From the NCBI GenBank assembly GCA_028752905.1, contig JAQNBH010000014.1, positions 18,583,250 to 18,647,249 of the forward strand: a stretch of 64,000 nt of DNA, read 5' to 3'. Position 1 is the first letter of the stretch; each line of letters starts with the position of its first letter. Both the position numbers and the translations under genes were made by a program. A model generated the notes under the pieces. The model was given only the letters and a program-made list of their open reading frames with translations. It had not been told where the DNA came from and did no database searches. Shown piece after piece: positions 48,401 to 62,700 of this stretch. Source of the DNA: Cladorhizidae sp. MBARI D1340-BT2 (Eukaryota > Porifera > Demospongiae > Poecilosclerida > Cladorhizidae).

Positions 48401-50866
48401 AGAGCATCTAGTCTTCATCTCATTATTGCTGATGAAGGCATGAGCATCTAGCCTTTATCTCATTATTGCTGAAGGAGAGAGCATCTAGCCTTCATCTTAT
48501 TATTGCTGATGAAGGTGAGAGCATCTAGTCTTCATCTCATTATTGCTGATGAAGGCGTGAGCATCTAACATTTATCTCATTATTGCTGAAGGAGAGAGCA
48601 TCTAGTCTTCATCTAATTATTTCTGATGAAGGTGAGAGCATCTAGTCTTCATCTCATTATTGCTGATGAAGGCGTGAGCATCTAGCCTTCATCTCATTAT
48701 TGCTGAAGGAGAGAGCATCTAGTCTTCATCTCATTATTGCTGATGAAGGTGAGAGCATCTAGCCTTCATCTCATTATTGCTGAAAGAGAGAGCATCTAGT
48801 CTTCATCTCATTATTGCTGATGAAGGTGAGAGCGTCTAGCCTTCATCTCATTATTGCTGATGAAGGTGAGAGCATCTAGCCTTCATCTCATTATTGCTGA
48901 TGAAGGTGAGAGCATCTAGCCTTCATCTCATTATTGCTGATGAAGGTGAGAGCATCTAGCCTTCATCTCATTATTGCTGATGAAGGTGAGAGCATCTAGC
49001 CTTCATCTCATTATTGCTGATGAAGGTGAGAGCATCTAGCCTTAATCTCATTATTGCTGATGAAGGTGAGAGCATCTATCCTTCATCTCATTATTGCTGA
49101 TGAAGGTGAGAGCATCTAGCCTTTATCTCATTGTTGCTGATGAAGGTGAGAGCATCTAGCCTTCATCTCATTATTGCTGATGAAGGCGTGAGCATCTAGC
49201 CTTCATCTCATTATTGCTGATGAAGGTGAGAGTATCTAGTCTTCATCTCATTATTGCTGATGAAGGCGTGAACATCTAGCCTTTATCTCATTATTGCTGA
49301 AGGAGAGAGCATCTAGCCTTCATCTTATTATTGCTGATGAAGGTGAGAGCATCTAGTCTTCATCTCATTATTGCTGATGAAGGCGTGAGCATCTAGCCTT
49401 TATCTCATTATTGCTGAAGGAGAGAGCATATAGTCTTCATCTCATTATTGCTGATGAAGGTGAGAGCATCTAGTCTTCATCTCATAATTGCTGATGAAGG
49501 CGTGAGCATCTAGCCTTCATCTCATTATTGCTGAAGAAGAGAGCATCTATTCTTCATCTCATTACTGCTGATGAAGGTGAGAGCATCTAGCCTTCATCTC
49601 ATTATTGCTGATGAAAGTGAGAGCATCTAACCTTCATCTCATTATTGCTGATGAAGGTGAGAGCATTTAGCCTTCATCTCATTATTGCTGATGAAGGTGA
49701 GAGCATCTAGCCTTCATCTCATTATTGCTGATGAAGGCGTGAGCATCTAGCCTTCATCTCATTATTGCTGATGAAGGAGAGAGCATCTATTCTTCATCTC
49801 ATTATTGCTGATGAAGGAGAGAGCATCTATTCTTCATCTCATTATTGCTGATGAAGGTGAGTGCATCTAGCCTTCATCTCATTATTGCTGATGAAGGAGA
49901 GAGCATCTAGTCTTCATCTCATTATTGCTGATGAAGGTGAGAGCATCTAGCCTTCATCTCATTATTGCTGATGAAGGTGGGAGCATCTAGCCTTCATCTC
50001 ATTATTGCTGATGAAGGAGAGAGCATCTAGTCTTCATCTCATTATTGCTGATGAAGGTGAGAGCATCTAGCCTTCATCTCATTATTGCTGATGAAGGTGA
50101 GAGCATCTAGCCTTCATCTCATTATTGCTGATGAAGGTGAGAGCATCTAGTCTTCATTTCATTATTGCTGATGAAGGCGTGAGCATCTAGCCTTCATCTC
50201 ATTATTGCTGATGAAGGTGAGAGCATCTAGCCTCCATCTCATATTGCTGATGAAAGCAAGAGCATCTAGCCTTCATCTCATTATTGCTGACGAAGGTGAG
50301 AGCATCTAGCCTCCATCTCATTATTGCTGATGAAGGTGAGAGCATATAGCCTCCATCTCATATTGCTGATGAAAGCAAGAGCATCTAGCCTTCATTTCAT
50401 TATTGCTGATGAAGGTGAGAGCATCTAGCCTTCATCTCATTATTGCTGAAAGAGAGAGCATCTAGTCTTCATCTCATTATTGCTGATGAAGGTGAGAGCG
50501 TCTAGCCTTCATCTCATTATTGCTGATGAAGGTGAGAGCATCTAGCCTTCATCTCATTATTGCTGATGAAGGTGAGAGCATCTAGCCTTCATCTCATTAT
50601 TGCTGATGAAGGTGAGAGCATCTAGCCTTCATCTCATTATTGCTGATGAAGGTGAGAGCATCTAGCCTTCATCTCATTATTGCTGATGAAGGTGAGAGCA
50701 TCTAGCCTTAATCTCATTATTGCTGATGAAGGTGAGAGCATCTATCCTTCATCTCATTATTGCTGATGAAGGTGAGAGCATCTAGCCTTTATCTCATTGT
50801 TGCTGATGAAGGTGAGAGCATCTAGCCTTCATCTCATTATTGCTGATGAAGGCGTGAGCATCTAGC
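45482..50866. repeat. 5,385-bp tandem duplication, copy 2
   Basis: The left junction falls between 45,481 and 45,521, where the sequence jumps from a 1,666-bp repeat copy into material matching 40,097 onward. Markers at 45,521, 46,017, 47,787, 48,176 and 48,826 fit exactly. Confidence 0.9.
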
Positions 50867-52099
50867 CTTCATCTCATTATTGCTGATGAAGGTGAGAGTA
50901 TCTAGTCTTCATCTCATTATTGCTGATGAAGGCGTGAACATCTAGCCTTTATCTCATTATTGCTGAAGGAGAGAGCATCTAGCCTTCATCTTATTATTGC
51001 TGATGAAGGTGAGAGCATCTAGTCTTCATCTCATTATTGCTGATGAAGGCGTGAGCATCTAGCCTTTATCTCATTATTGCTGAAGGAGAGAGCATCTAGT
51101 CTTCATCTCATTATTGCTGATGAAGGTGAGAGCATCTAGTCTTCATCTCATAATTGCTGATGAAGGCGTGAGCATCTAGCCTTCATCTCATTATTGCTGA
51201 AGGAGAGAGCATCTATTCTTCATCTCATTACTGCTGATGAAGGTGAGAGCATCTAGCCTTCATCTCATTATTGCTGATGAAAGTGAGAGCATCTAACCTT
51301 CATCTCATTATTGCTGATGAAGGTGAGAGCATTTAGCCTTCATCTCATTAATGCTGATGAAGGTGAGAGCATCTAGCCTTCATCTCATTATTGCTGATGA
51401 AGGCGTGAGCATCTAGCCTTCATCTCATTATTGCTGATGAAGGAGAGAGCATCTATTCTTCATCTCATTATTGCTGATGAAGGAGAGAGCATCTATTCTT
51501 CATCTCATTATTGCTGATGAAGGTGAGTGCATCTAGCCTTCATCTCATTATTGCTGATGAAGGAGAGAGCATCTAGTCTTCATCTCATTATTGCTGATGA
51601 AGGTGAGAGCATCTAGCCTTCATCTCATTATTGCTGATGAAGGTGGGAGCATCTAGCCTTCATCTCATTATTGCTGATGAAGGAGAGAGCATCTAGTCTT
51701 CATCTCATTATTGCTGATGAAGGTGAGAGCATCTAGCCTTCATCTCATTATTGCTGATGAAGGTGAGAGCATCTAGCCTTCATCTCATTATTGCTGATGA
51801 AGGTGAGAGCATCTAGTCTTCATTTCATTATTGCTGATGAAGGCGTGAGCATCTAGCCTTCATCTCATTATTGCTGATGAAGGTGAGAGCATCTAGCCTC
51901 CATCTCATATTGCTGATGAAAGCAAGAGCATCTAGCCTTCATCTCATTATTGCTGACGAAGGTGAGAGCATCTAGCCTCCATCTCATTATTGCTGATGAA
52001 GGTGAGAGCATATAGCCTCCATCTCATATTGCTGATGAAAGCAAGAGCATCTAGCCTTCATTTCATTATTGCTGATGAAGGTGAGAGCATCTAGCCTTC

Positions 52100-55000
52100 A
52101 TCTCATTATTGCTGATGAAGGTGAGAGCATCTAGCCTCCATCTCATATTGCTGATGAAAGCAAGAGCATCTAGCCTTCATCTCATTATTGCTGATGAAGG
52201 TGAGAGCATCTAGCCTTCCTCTCATTATTACTGATGAAGGTGAGAGCAACTAGCCTTCATCTCATTATTGCTGATGAAGGTGAGAGCATCTAGCCTTCAT
52301 CTCATTATTGCTGATGAAGGTGAGAGCATCTAGTCTTCATCTCATTATTGCTGATGAAGGCGTGAGCATCTAGTCTTCATCTCATTATTGCTGATGAAGG
52401 TGAGAGCACCTAGCCTTCATCTCATTATTGCTGATGAAGGTGAGAGCATCTAGCCTTCATCTCATTATTGCTGATGAAGGCGTGAGCATCTAGCCTTCAT
52501 CTCATTATTGCTGATGAAGGTGAGAGTATCTAGTCTTCATCTCATTATTGCTGATGAAGGCGTGAACATCTAGCCTTTATCTCATTATTGCTGAAGGAGA
52601 GAGCATCTAGCCTTCATATTATTATTGCTGATGAAGGTGAGAGCATCTAGTCTTCATCTCATTATTGCTGATGAAGGCGTGAGCATCTAGCCTTTATCTC
52701 ATTATTGCTGAAGGAGAGAGCATCTAGTCTTCATCTCATTATTGCTGATGAAGGTGAGAGCATCTAGTCTTCATCTCATAATTGCTGATGAAGGCGTGAG
52801 CATCTAGCCTTCATCTCATTATTGCTGAAGGAGAGAGCATCTAGTCTTCATCTCATTATTGCTGATGAAGGTGAGAGCATCTAGCCTTCATCTCATTATT
52901 GCTGATGAAAGTGAGAGCATCTAACCATCATCTCATTATTGCTGATGAAGGTGAGAGCATTTAGCCTTCATCTCATTAATGCTGATGAAGGTGAGAGCAT
53001 CTAGCCTTCATCTCATTATTGCTGATGAAGGCGTGAGCATCTAGCCTTCATCTCATTATTGCTGATGAAGGTGAGAGTATCTAGTCTTCATCTCATTATT
53101 GCTGATGAAGGCGTGAACATCTAGTCTTCATCTCATTATTGCTGATGAAGGCGTGAACATCTAGCCTTTATCTCATTATTGCTGAAGGAGAGAGCATCTA
53201 GCCTTCATCTTATTATTGCTGATGAAGGTGAGAGCATCTAGTCTTCATCTCATTATTGCTGATGAAGGCGTGAGCATCTAGCCTTCATCTCATTATTGCT
53301 GAAGGAGAGAGCATCTAGTCTTCATCTCATTATTGCTGATGAAGGTGAGAGCATCTAGCCTTCATCTCATTATTGCTGATGAAAGTGAGAGCATCTAACC
53401 ATCATCTCATTATTGCTGATGAAGGTGAGAGCATTTAGCCTTCATCTCATTAATGCTGATGAAGGTGAGAGCATCTAGCCTTCATCTCATTATTGCTGAT
53501 GAAAGTGAGAGCATCTAACCTTCATCTCATTATTGCTGATGAAGGTGAGAGCATTTAGCCTTCATCTCATTAATGCTGATGAAGGTGAGAGCATCTAGCC
53601 TTCATCTCATTATTGCTGATGAAGGCGTGAGCATCTAGCCTTCATCTCATTATTGCTGATGAAGGAGAGAGCATCTATTCTTCATCTCATTATTGCTGAT
53701 GAAGGAGAGAGCATCTATTCTTCATCTCATTATTGCTGATGAAGGTGAGTGCATCTAGCCTTCATCTCATTATTGCTGATGAAGGAGAGAGCATCTAGTC
53801 TTCATCTCATTATTGCTGATGAAGGTGAGAGCATCTAGCCTTCATCTCATTATTGCTGATGAAGGTGGGAGCATCTAGCCTTCATCTCATTATTGCTGAT
53901 GAAGGTGAGAGCATCTAGCCTCCATCTCATATTGCTGATGAAAGCAAGAGCATCTAGCCTTCATCTCATTATTGCTGATGAAGGTGAGAGCATCTAGCCT
54001 TCCTCTCATTATTACTGATAAAGGTGAGAGCATCTAGTCTTCATCACATTATTGCTGATGAAGGTGAGAGCATCTAGCCTTCATCTCATTATTGCTGATG
54101 AAGGTGAGAGCATCTAGTCTTCATCTCATTATTGCTGATGAAGGCGTGAGCATCTAGCCTTCATCTCATTATTGCTGATGAAGGTGAGAGCATCTAGTCT
54201 TCATCTCATTATTGCTGATGAAGGTGAGAGCATCTAGCCTTCATCTCATTATTGCTGATGAAGGCGTGAGCATCTAGCCTTCATCTCATTATTGCTGATG
54301 AAGGTGAGAGCATCTAGTCTTCATCTCATTATTGCTGATGAAGGCGTGAGCATCTAACATTTATCTCATTATTGCTGAAGGAGAGAGCATCTAGTCTTCA
54401 TCTAATTATTTCTGATGAAGGTGAGAGCATCTAGTCTTCATCTCATTATTGCTGATGAAGGCGTGAGCATCTAGCCTTCATCTCATTATTGCTGAAGGAG
54501 AGAGCATCTAGTCTTCATCTCATTATTGCTGATGAAGGTGAGAGCATCTAGCCTTCATCTCATTATTGCTGAAAGAGAGAGCATCTAGTCTTCATCTCAT
54601 TATTGCTGATGAAGGTGAGAGCATCTAGCCTTCATCTCATTATTGCTGATGAAGGTGAGAGCATCTAGCCTTCATCTCATTATTGCTGATGAAGGTGAGA
54701 GCATCTAGCCTTCATCTCATTATTGCTGATGAAGGTGAGAGCATCTAGCCTTCATCTCATTATTGCTGATGAAGGTGAGAGCATCTAGCCTTCATCTCAT
54801 TATTGCTGATGAAGGTGAGAGCATCTAGCCTTAATCTCATTATTGCTGATGAATGTGAGAGCATCTATCCTTCATCTCATTATTGCTGATGAAGGTGAGA
54901 GCATCTAGCCTTTATCTCATTGTTGCTGATGAAGGTGAGAGCATCTAGCCTTCATCTCATTATTGCTGATGAAGGCGTGAGCATCTAGCCTTCATCTCAT

Positions 55001-57900
55001 TATTGCTGATGAAGGTGAGAGTATCTAGTCTTCATCTCATTATTGCTGATGAAGGCGTGAACATCTTGCCTTTATCTCATTATTGCTGAAGGAGAGAGCA
55101 TCTAGTCTTCATCTCATTATTGCTGATGAAGGTGAGAGCATCTAGCCTTCATCTCATTATTGCTGATGAAGGTGAGAGCATCTAGCCTTCATCTCATTAT
55201 TGCTGATGAAGGTGAGAGCATCTAGTCTTCATCACATTATTGCTGATGAAGGTGAGAGCATCTAGCCTTCATCTCATTATTGCTGATGAAGGTGAGAGCA
55301 TCTAGCCTTCATCTCATTATTGCTGATGAAGGCGTGAGCATCTAGCCTTCATCTCATTATTGCTGATGAAGGTGAGAGCATCTAGTCTTCATCTCATTAT
55401 TGCTGATGAAGGCGTGAGCATCTAGCCTTTATCTCATTATTGCTGAAGGAGAGAGCATCTAGCCTTCATCTTATTATTGCTGATGAAGGTGAGAGCATCT
55501 AGTCTTCATCTCATTATTGCTGATGAAGGCGTGAACATCTAGCCTTTATCTCATTATTGCTGAAGGAGAGAGCATCTAGCCTTCATCTTATTATTGCTGA
55601 TGAAGGTGAGAGCATCTAGTCTTCATCTCATTATTGCTGATGAAGGCGTGAGCATCTAGCCTTTATCTCATTATTGCTGAAGGAGTGAGCATCTAGTCTT
55701 CATCTCATTATTGCTGATGAAGGTGAGAGCATCTAGTCTTCATCTCATAATAGCTGATGAAGGCGTGAGCATCTAGCCTTCATCTCATTATTGCTGAAGG
55801 AGAGAGCATCTAGTCTTCATCTCATTATTGCTGATGAAGGTGAGAGCATCTAGTCTTCATCTCATAATTGCTGATGAAGGCGTGAGCATCTAGCCTTCAT
55901 CTCATTATTGCTGAAGGAGAGAGCATCTAGTCTTCATCTCATTATTGCTGATGAAGGTGAGAGCATCTAGCCTTCATCTCATTATTGCTGATGAAAGTGA
56001 GAGCATCTAACCATCATCTCATTATTGCTGATGAAGGTGAGAGCATTTAGCCTTCATCTCATTAATGCTGATGAAGGTGAGAGCATCTAGCCTTCATCTC
56101 ATTATTGCTGATGAAGGCGTGAGCATCTAGCCTTCATCTCATTATTGCTGATGAAGGTGAGAGTATCTAGTCTTCATCTCATTATTGCTGATGAAGGCGT
56201 GAACATCTAGCCTTTATCTCATTATTGCTGAAGGAGAGAGCATCTAGCCTTCATCTTATTATTGATGATGAAGGTGAGAGCATCTAGTCTTCATCTCATT
56301 ATTGCTGATGAAGGCGTGAGCATCTAGCCTTTATCTCATTATTGCTGAAGGAGAGAGCATCTAGTCTTCATCTCATTATTGCTGATGAAGGTGAGAGCAT
56401 CTAGTCTTCATCTCATAATTGCTGATGAAGGCGTGAGCATCTAGCCTTCATCTCATTATTGCTGAAGGAGAGAGCATCTATTCATCATCTCATTACTGCT
56501 GATGAAGGTGAGAGCATCTAGTCTTCATCTCATTATTGCTGATGAAGGTGATAGCATCTAGTCTTCATCTCATAATTGCTGATGAAGGCGTGAGCATCTA
56601 GCCTTCATCTCATTATTGCTGAAGGAGAGAGCATCTATTCTTCATCTCATTACTGCTGATGAAGGTGAGAGCATCTAGCCTTCATCTCATTATTGCTGAT
56701 GAAAGTGAGAGCATCTAACCTTCATCTCATTATTGCTGATGAAGGTGAGAGCATTTAGCCTTCATCTCATTAATGCTGATGAAGGTGAGAGCATCTAGCC
56801 TTCATCTCATTATTGCTGATGAAGGCGTGAGCATCTAGCCTTCATCTCATTATTGCTGATGAAGGAGAGAGCATCTATTCTTCATCTCATTATTGCTGAT
56901 GAATGAGAGAGCATCTATTCTTCATCTCATTATTGCTGATGAAGGTGAGTGCATCTAGCCTTCATCTCATTATTGCTGATGAAGGAGAGAGCATCTAGTC
57001 TTCATCTCATTATTGCTGATGAAGGTGAGAGCATCTAGCCTTCATCTCATTATTGCTGATGAAGGTGGGAGCATCTAGCCTTCATCTCATTATTGCTGAT
57101 GAAGGAGAGAGCATCTAGTCTTCATCTCATTATTGCTGATGAAGGTGAGAGCATCTAGCCTTCATCTCATTATTGCTGATGAAGGTGAGAGCATCTAGCC
57201 TTCATCTCATTATTGCTGATGAAGGTGAGAGCATCTAGTCTTCATCTCATTATTGATGATGAAGGCGTGAGCATCTAGCCTTCATCTCATTATTGCTGAT
57301 GAAGGTGAGAGCATCTAGCCTCCATCTCATATTGCTGATGAAAGCAAGAGCATCTAGCCTTCATCTCATTATTGCTGACGAAGGTGAGAGCATCTAGCCT
57401 CCATCTCATTATTGCTGATGAAGGTGAGAGCATATAGCCTCCATCTCATATTGCTGATGAAAGCAAGAGCATCTAGCCTTCATTTCATTATTGCTGATGA
57501 AGGTGAGAGCATCTAGCCTTCATCTCATTATTGCTGATGAAGGTGAGAGCATCTAGCCTCCATCTCATATTTCTGATGAAAGCAAGAGCATCTAGCCTTC
57601 ATCTCATTATTGCTGAAGAAGGTGAGAGCATCTAGCCTTCCTCTCATTATTACTGATGAAGGTGAGAGCATCTAGCCTTCATCTCATTATTGCTGATGAA
57701 GGTGAGAGCATCTAGCCTTCATCTCATTATTGCTGATGAAGGTGAGAGCATCTAGTCTTCATCTCATTATTGCTGATGAAGGCATGAGCATCTAGTCTTC
57801 ATCTCATTATTGCTGATGAAGGTGAGAGCATCTAGCCTTCATCTCATTATTGCTGATGAAGGTGAGAGCATCTAGCCTTCATCTCATTATTGCTGATGAA
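52100..57900. repeat. Satellite segment with private TAACCATCAT and CTTCCTCTC variants
   Basis: A rearranged mix of the usual monomer classes. TAACCATCAT (52,922, 53,397, about 56,010, 58,624) and GCCTTCCTCTC (52,213, about 53,999, about 57,638) occur only in this right-hand part. Several short block duplications are visible near 52.8-53.6 kb and 55.5-56.4 kb, without one dominant period. Confidence 0.75.
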
Positions 57901-57960
57901 GGTGAGAGCATCTAGCCTTCATCTCATTATTGCTGATGAATGTGAGAGCATCTAGCCTTC

Positions 57961-60900
57961 ATCTTATTATTGCTGATGAAGGTGAGAGCATCTAGCCTTC
58001 ATCTCATTATTGCTGATGAAGGTGAGAGCATCTAGCCTTTATCTCATTATTGCTGATGAAGGTGAGAGCATCTAGCCTTCATCTCATTATTGCTGATGAA
58101 GGTGAGAGCATCTAGCCTTTATCTCATTATTGCTGATGAAGGTGAGAGCATCTAGCCTTCATCTCATTATTGCTGATGAAGGCGTGAGCATCTAGCCTTC
58201 ATCTCATTATTGCTGATGAAGGTGAGAGTATCTAGTCTTCATCTCATTATTGCTGATGAAGGCGTGAACATCTAGCCTTTATCTCATTATTGCTGAAGGA
58301 GAGAGCATCTAGCCTTCATCTTATTATTGCTGATGAAGGTGAGAGCATCTAGTCTTCATCTCATTATTGCTGATGAAGGCGTGAGCATCTAGCCTTTATC
58401 TCATTATTGCTGAAGGAGAGAGCATCTAGTCTTCATCTCATTATTGCTGATGAAGGTGAGAGCATCTAGTCTTCATCTCATAATTGCTGATGAAGGCGTG
58501 AGCATCTAGCCTTCATCTCATTATTGCTGAAGGAGAGAGCATCTAGTCTTCATCTCATTATTGCTGATGAAGGTGAGAGCATCTAGCCTTCATCTCATTA
58601 TTGCTGATGAAAGTGAGAGCATCTAACCATCATCTCATTATTGCTGTTGAAGGTGAGAGCATTTAGCCTTCATCTCATTAATGCTGATGAAGGTGAGAGC
58701 ATCTAGCCTTCATCTCATTATTGCTGATGAAGGCGTCAGCATCTAGCCTTCATCTCATTATTGCTGAAGGAGAGAGCATCTAGTCTTCATCTCATTACTG
58801 CTGATGAAGGTGAGAGCATCTAGCCTTCATCTCATTATTGCTGATGAAAGTGAGAGCATCTAACCTTCATCTCATTATTGCTGATGAAGGTGAGAGCATT
58901 TAGCCTTCATCTCATTAATGCTGATGAAGGTGAGAGCATCTAGCCTTCATCTCATTATTGCTGATGAAGGCGTGAGCATCTAGCCTTCATCTCATTATTG
59001 CTGATGAAGGAGAGAGCATCTATTCTTCATCTCATTATTGCTGATGAAGGAGAGAGCATCTATTCTTCATCTCATTATTGCTGATGAAGCTGAGTGCATC
59101 TAGCCTTCATCTCATTATTGCTGATGAAGGAGAGAGCATCTAGTCTTCATCTCATTATTGTTGATGAAGGTGAGAGCATCTAGCCTTCATCTCATTATTG
59201 CTGATGAAGGTGAGAGCATCTAGTCTTCATCTATTATTGCTGATGAAGGCGTGAGCATCTAGCCTTCATCTCATTATTGCTGACGAAGGTGAGAGCATCT
59301 AGCCTCCATCTCATTATTGCTGATGAAGGTGAGAGCATATAGCCTCCATCTCATATTGCTGATGAAAGCAAGAGCATCTAGCCTTCATTTCATTATTGCT
59401 GATGAAGGTGAGAGCATCTAGCCTTCATCTCATTATTGCTGATGAAGGTGAGAGCATCTAGCCTCCATCTCATATTGCTGATGAAAGCAAGAGCATCTAG
59501 CCTTCATCTCATTATTGCTGATGAAGGTGAGAGCATCTAGCCTTCATCTCATTATTACTGATGAAGGTGAGAGCATCTAGCCTTCATCTCATTATTGCTG
59601 ATGAAGGTGAGAGCATCTAGCATTCATCTCATTATTGCTGATGAAGGTGAGAGCATCTAGTCTTCATCTCATTATTGCTGATGAAGGCGTGAGCATCTAG
59701 TCTTCATCTCATTATTGCTGATGAAGGTGAGAGCATCTAGCCTTCATCTCATTATTGCTGATGAAGGTTAGAGCATCTAGCCTTTATCTCATTATTGCTG
59801 ATGAAGGTGAGAGCATCTAGCCTTCATCTCATTATTGCTGATGAAGGTGAGAGCATCTAGTCTTCATCTCATTATTGCTGATGAAGGCGTGAGCATCTAG
59901 CCTTTATCTCATTATTGCTGAAGGAGAGAGCATCTAGTCTTCATCTCATTATTGCTGATGAAGGTGAGAGCATCTAGTCTTCATCTCATAATTGCTGATG
60001 AAGGCGTGAGCATCTAGCCTTCATCTCATTATTGCTGAAGGAGAGAGCATCTAGTCTTCATCTCATTATTGCTGATGAAGGTGAGAGCATCTAGCCTTCA
60101 TCTCATTATTGCTGATGAAAGTGAGAGCATCTAACCTTCATCTCATTATTGCTGATGAAGGTGAGAGCATTTAGCCTTCATCTCATTAATGCTGATGAAG
60201 GTGAGAGCATCTAGCCTTCATCTCATTATTGCTGATGAAGGCGTGAGCATCTAGCCTTCATCTCATTATTGCTGATGAAGGAGAGAGCATCTATTCTTCA
60301 TCTCATTATTGCTGATGAAGGTGAGTGCATCTAGCCTTCATCTCATTATTGCTGATGAAGGAGAGAGCATTTAGTCTTCATCTCATTATTGCTGATGAAG
60401 GTGAGAGCATCTAGCCTTCATCTCATTATTGCTGATGAAGGTGGGAGCATCTAGCCTTCATCTCATTATTGCTGATGAAGGAGAGAGCATCTAGTCTTCA
60501 TCTCATTATTGCTGATGAAGGTGAGAGCATCTAGCCTTCATCTCATTATTGCTGATGAAGGTGAGAGCATCTAGTCTTCATCTCATTATTGCTGATGAAG
60601 GTGAGAGCATCTAGCCTTCATCTCATTATTGCTGATGAAGGTGAGAGCATCTAGCCTTCATCTCATTATTGCTGATGAAGGTGAGAGCATCTAGTCTTCA
60701 TCTCATTATTGCTGATGAAGGCGTGAGCATCTAGCCTTCATCTCATTATTGCTGATGAAGGTGAGAGCATCTAGCCTTCATCTCATTATTGCTGACGAAG
60801 GTGAGAGCATCTAGCCTCCATCTCATTATTGCTGATGAAGGTGAGAGCATATAGCCTCCATCTCATATTGCTGATGAAAGCAAGAGCATCTAGCCTTCAT

Positions 60901-62700
60901 TTCATTATTGCTGATGAAGGTGAGAGCATCTAGCCTTCATCTCATTATTGCTGATGAAGGTGAGAGCATCTAGCCTCCATCTCATATTGCTGATGAAAGC
61001 AAGAGCATCTAGCCTTCATCTCATTATTGCTGATGAAGGTGAGAGCATCTAGCCTTCATCTCATTATTGCTGATGAAGGTGAGAGCATCTAGCCTTCATC
61101 TCATTATTGCTGATGAAGGTGAGAGCATCTAGTCTTCATCTCATTATTGCTGATGAAGGCGTGAGCATCTAGTCTTCATCTCATTATTGCTGATGAAGGT
61201 GAGAGCATCTAGCCTTCATCTCATTATTGCTGATGAAGGTGAGAGCATCTAGCCTTCATCTAATTATTGCTGATGAAGGTGAGAGCATCTAGCCTTCATC
61301 TCATTATTGCTGATGAAGGTGAGAGCATCTAGCCTTCATCTTATTATTGCTGATGAAGGTGAGAGCATCTAGCCTTCATCTCATTATTGCTGATGAAGGT
61401 GAGAGCATCTAGCCTTTATCTCATTATTGCTGATGAAGGTGAGAGCATCTAGCCTTCATCTCATTATTGCTGATGAAGGTGAGAGCATCTAGCCTTTATC
61501 TCATTATTGCTGATGAAGGTGAGAGCATCTAGCCTTCATCTCATTATTGCTGATGAAGGCGTGAGCATCTAGCCTTCATCTCATTATTGCTGATGAAGGT
61601 GAGAGTATCTAGTCTTCATCTCATTATTGCTGATGAAGGCGTGAACATCTAGCCTTTATCTCATTATTGCTGAAGGAGAGAGCATCTAGCCTTCATCTTA
61701 TTATTGCTGATGAAGGTGAGAGCATCTAGTCTTCATCTCATTATTGCTGATGAAGGCGTGAGCATCTAGCCTTTATCTCATTATTGCTGAAGGAGAGAGC
61801 ATCTAGTCTTCATCTCATTATTGCTGATGAAGGTGAGAGCATCTAGTCTTCATCTCATAATTGCTGATGAAGGCGTGAGCATCTAGCCTTCATCTCATTA
61901 TTGCTGAAGGAGAGAGCATCTAGTCTTCATCTGATTATTGCTGATGAAGGTGAGAGCATCTAGCCTTCATCTCATTATTGCTGATGAAAGTGAGAGCATC
62001 TAACCTTCATCTCATTATTGCTGATGAAGGTGAGAGCATTTAGCCTTCATCTCATTAATCCTGATGAAGGTGAGAGCATCTAGCCTTCATCTCATTATTG
62101 CTGATGAAGGCGTGAGCATCTAGCCTTCATCTCATTATTGCTGAAGGAGAGAGCATCTAGTCTTCATCTCATTACTGCTGATGAAGGTGAGAGCATCTAG
62201 CCTTCATCTCATTATTGCTGATGAAAGTGAGAGCATCTAACCTTCATCTCATTATTGCTGATGAAGGTGAGAGCATTTAGCCTTCATCTCATTAATGCTG
62301 ATGAAGGTGAGAGCATCTAGCCTTCATCTCATTATTGCTGATGAAGGCGTGAGCATCTAGCCTTCATCTCATTATTGCTGATGAAGGAGAGAGCATCTAT
62401 TCTTCATCTCATTATTGCTGATGAAGGAGAGAGCATCTATTCTTCATCTCATTATTGCTGATGAAGGTGAGTGCATCTAGCCTTCATCTCATTATTGCTG
62501 ATGAAGGAGAGAGCATCTAGTCTTCATCTCATTATTGTTGATGAAGGTGAGAGCATCTAGCCTTCATCTCATTATTGCTGATGAAGGTGAGAGCATCTAG
62601 TCTTCATCTATTATTGCTGATGAAGGCGTGAGCATCTAGCCTTCATCTCATTATTGCTGACGAAGGTGAGAGCATCTAGCCTCCATCTCATTATTGCTGA
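57961..62700. repeat. 3,377-bp offset repeat in the right part of the array
   Basis: ATCTTATTAT (57,961 and 61,338), GGCGTGAAC (58,261 and 61,638), CTCATTACTG (58,791 and 62,168) and the shortened CATCTATTATTG monomer (59,228 and 62,605) are all 3,377 bp apart. Confidence 0.85.
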
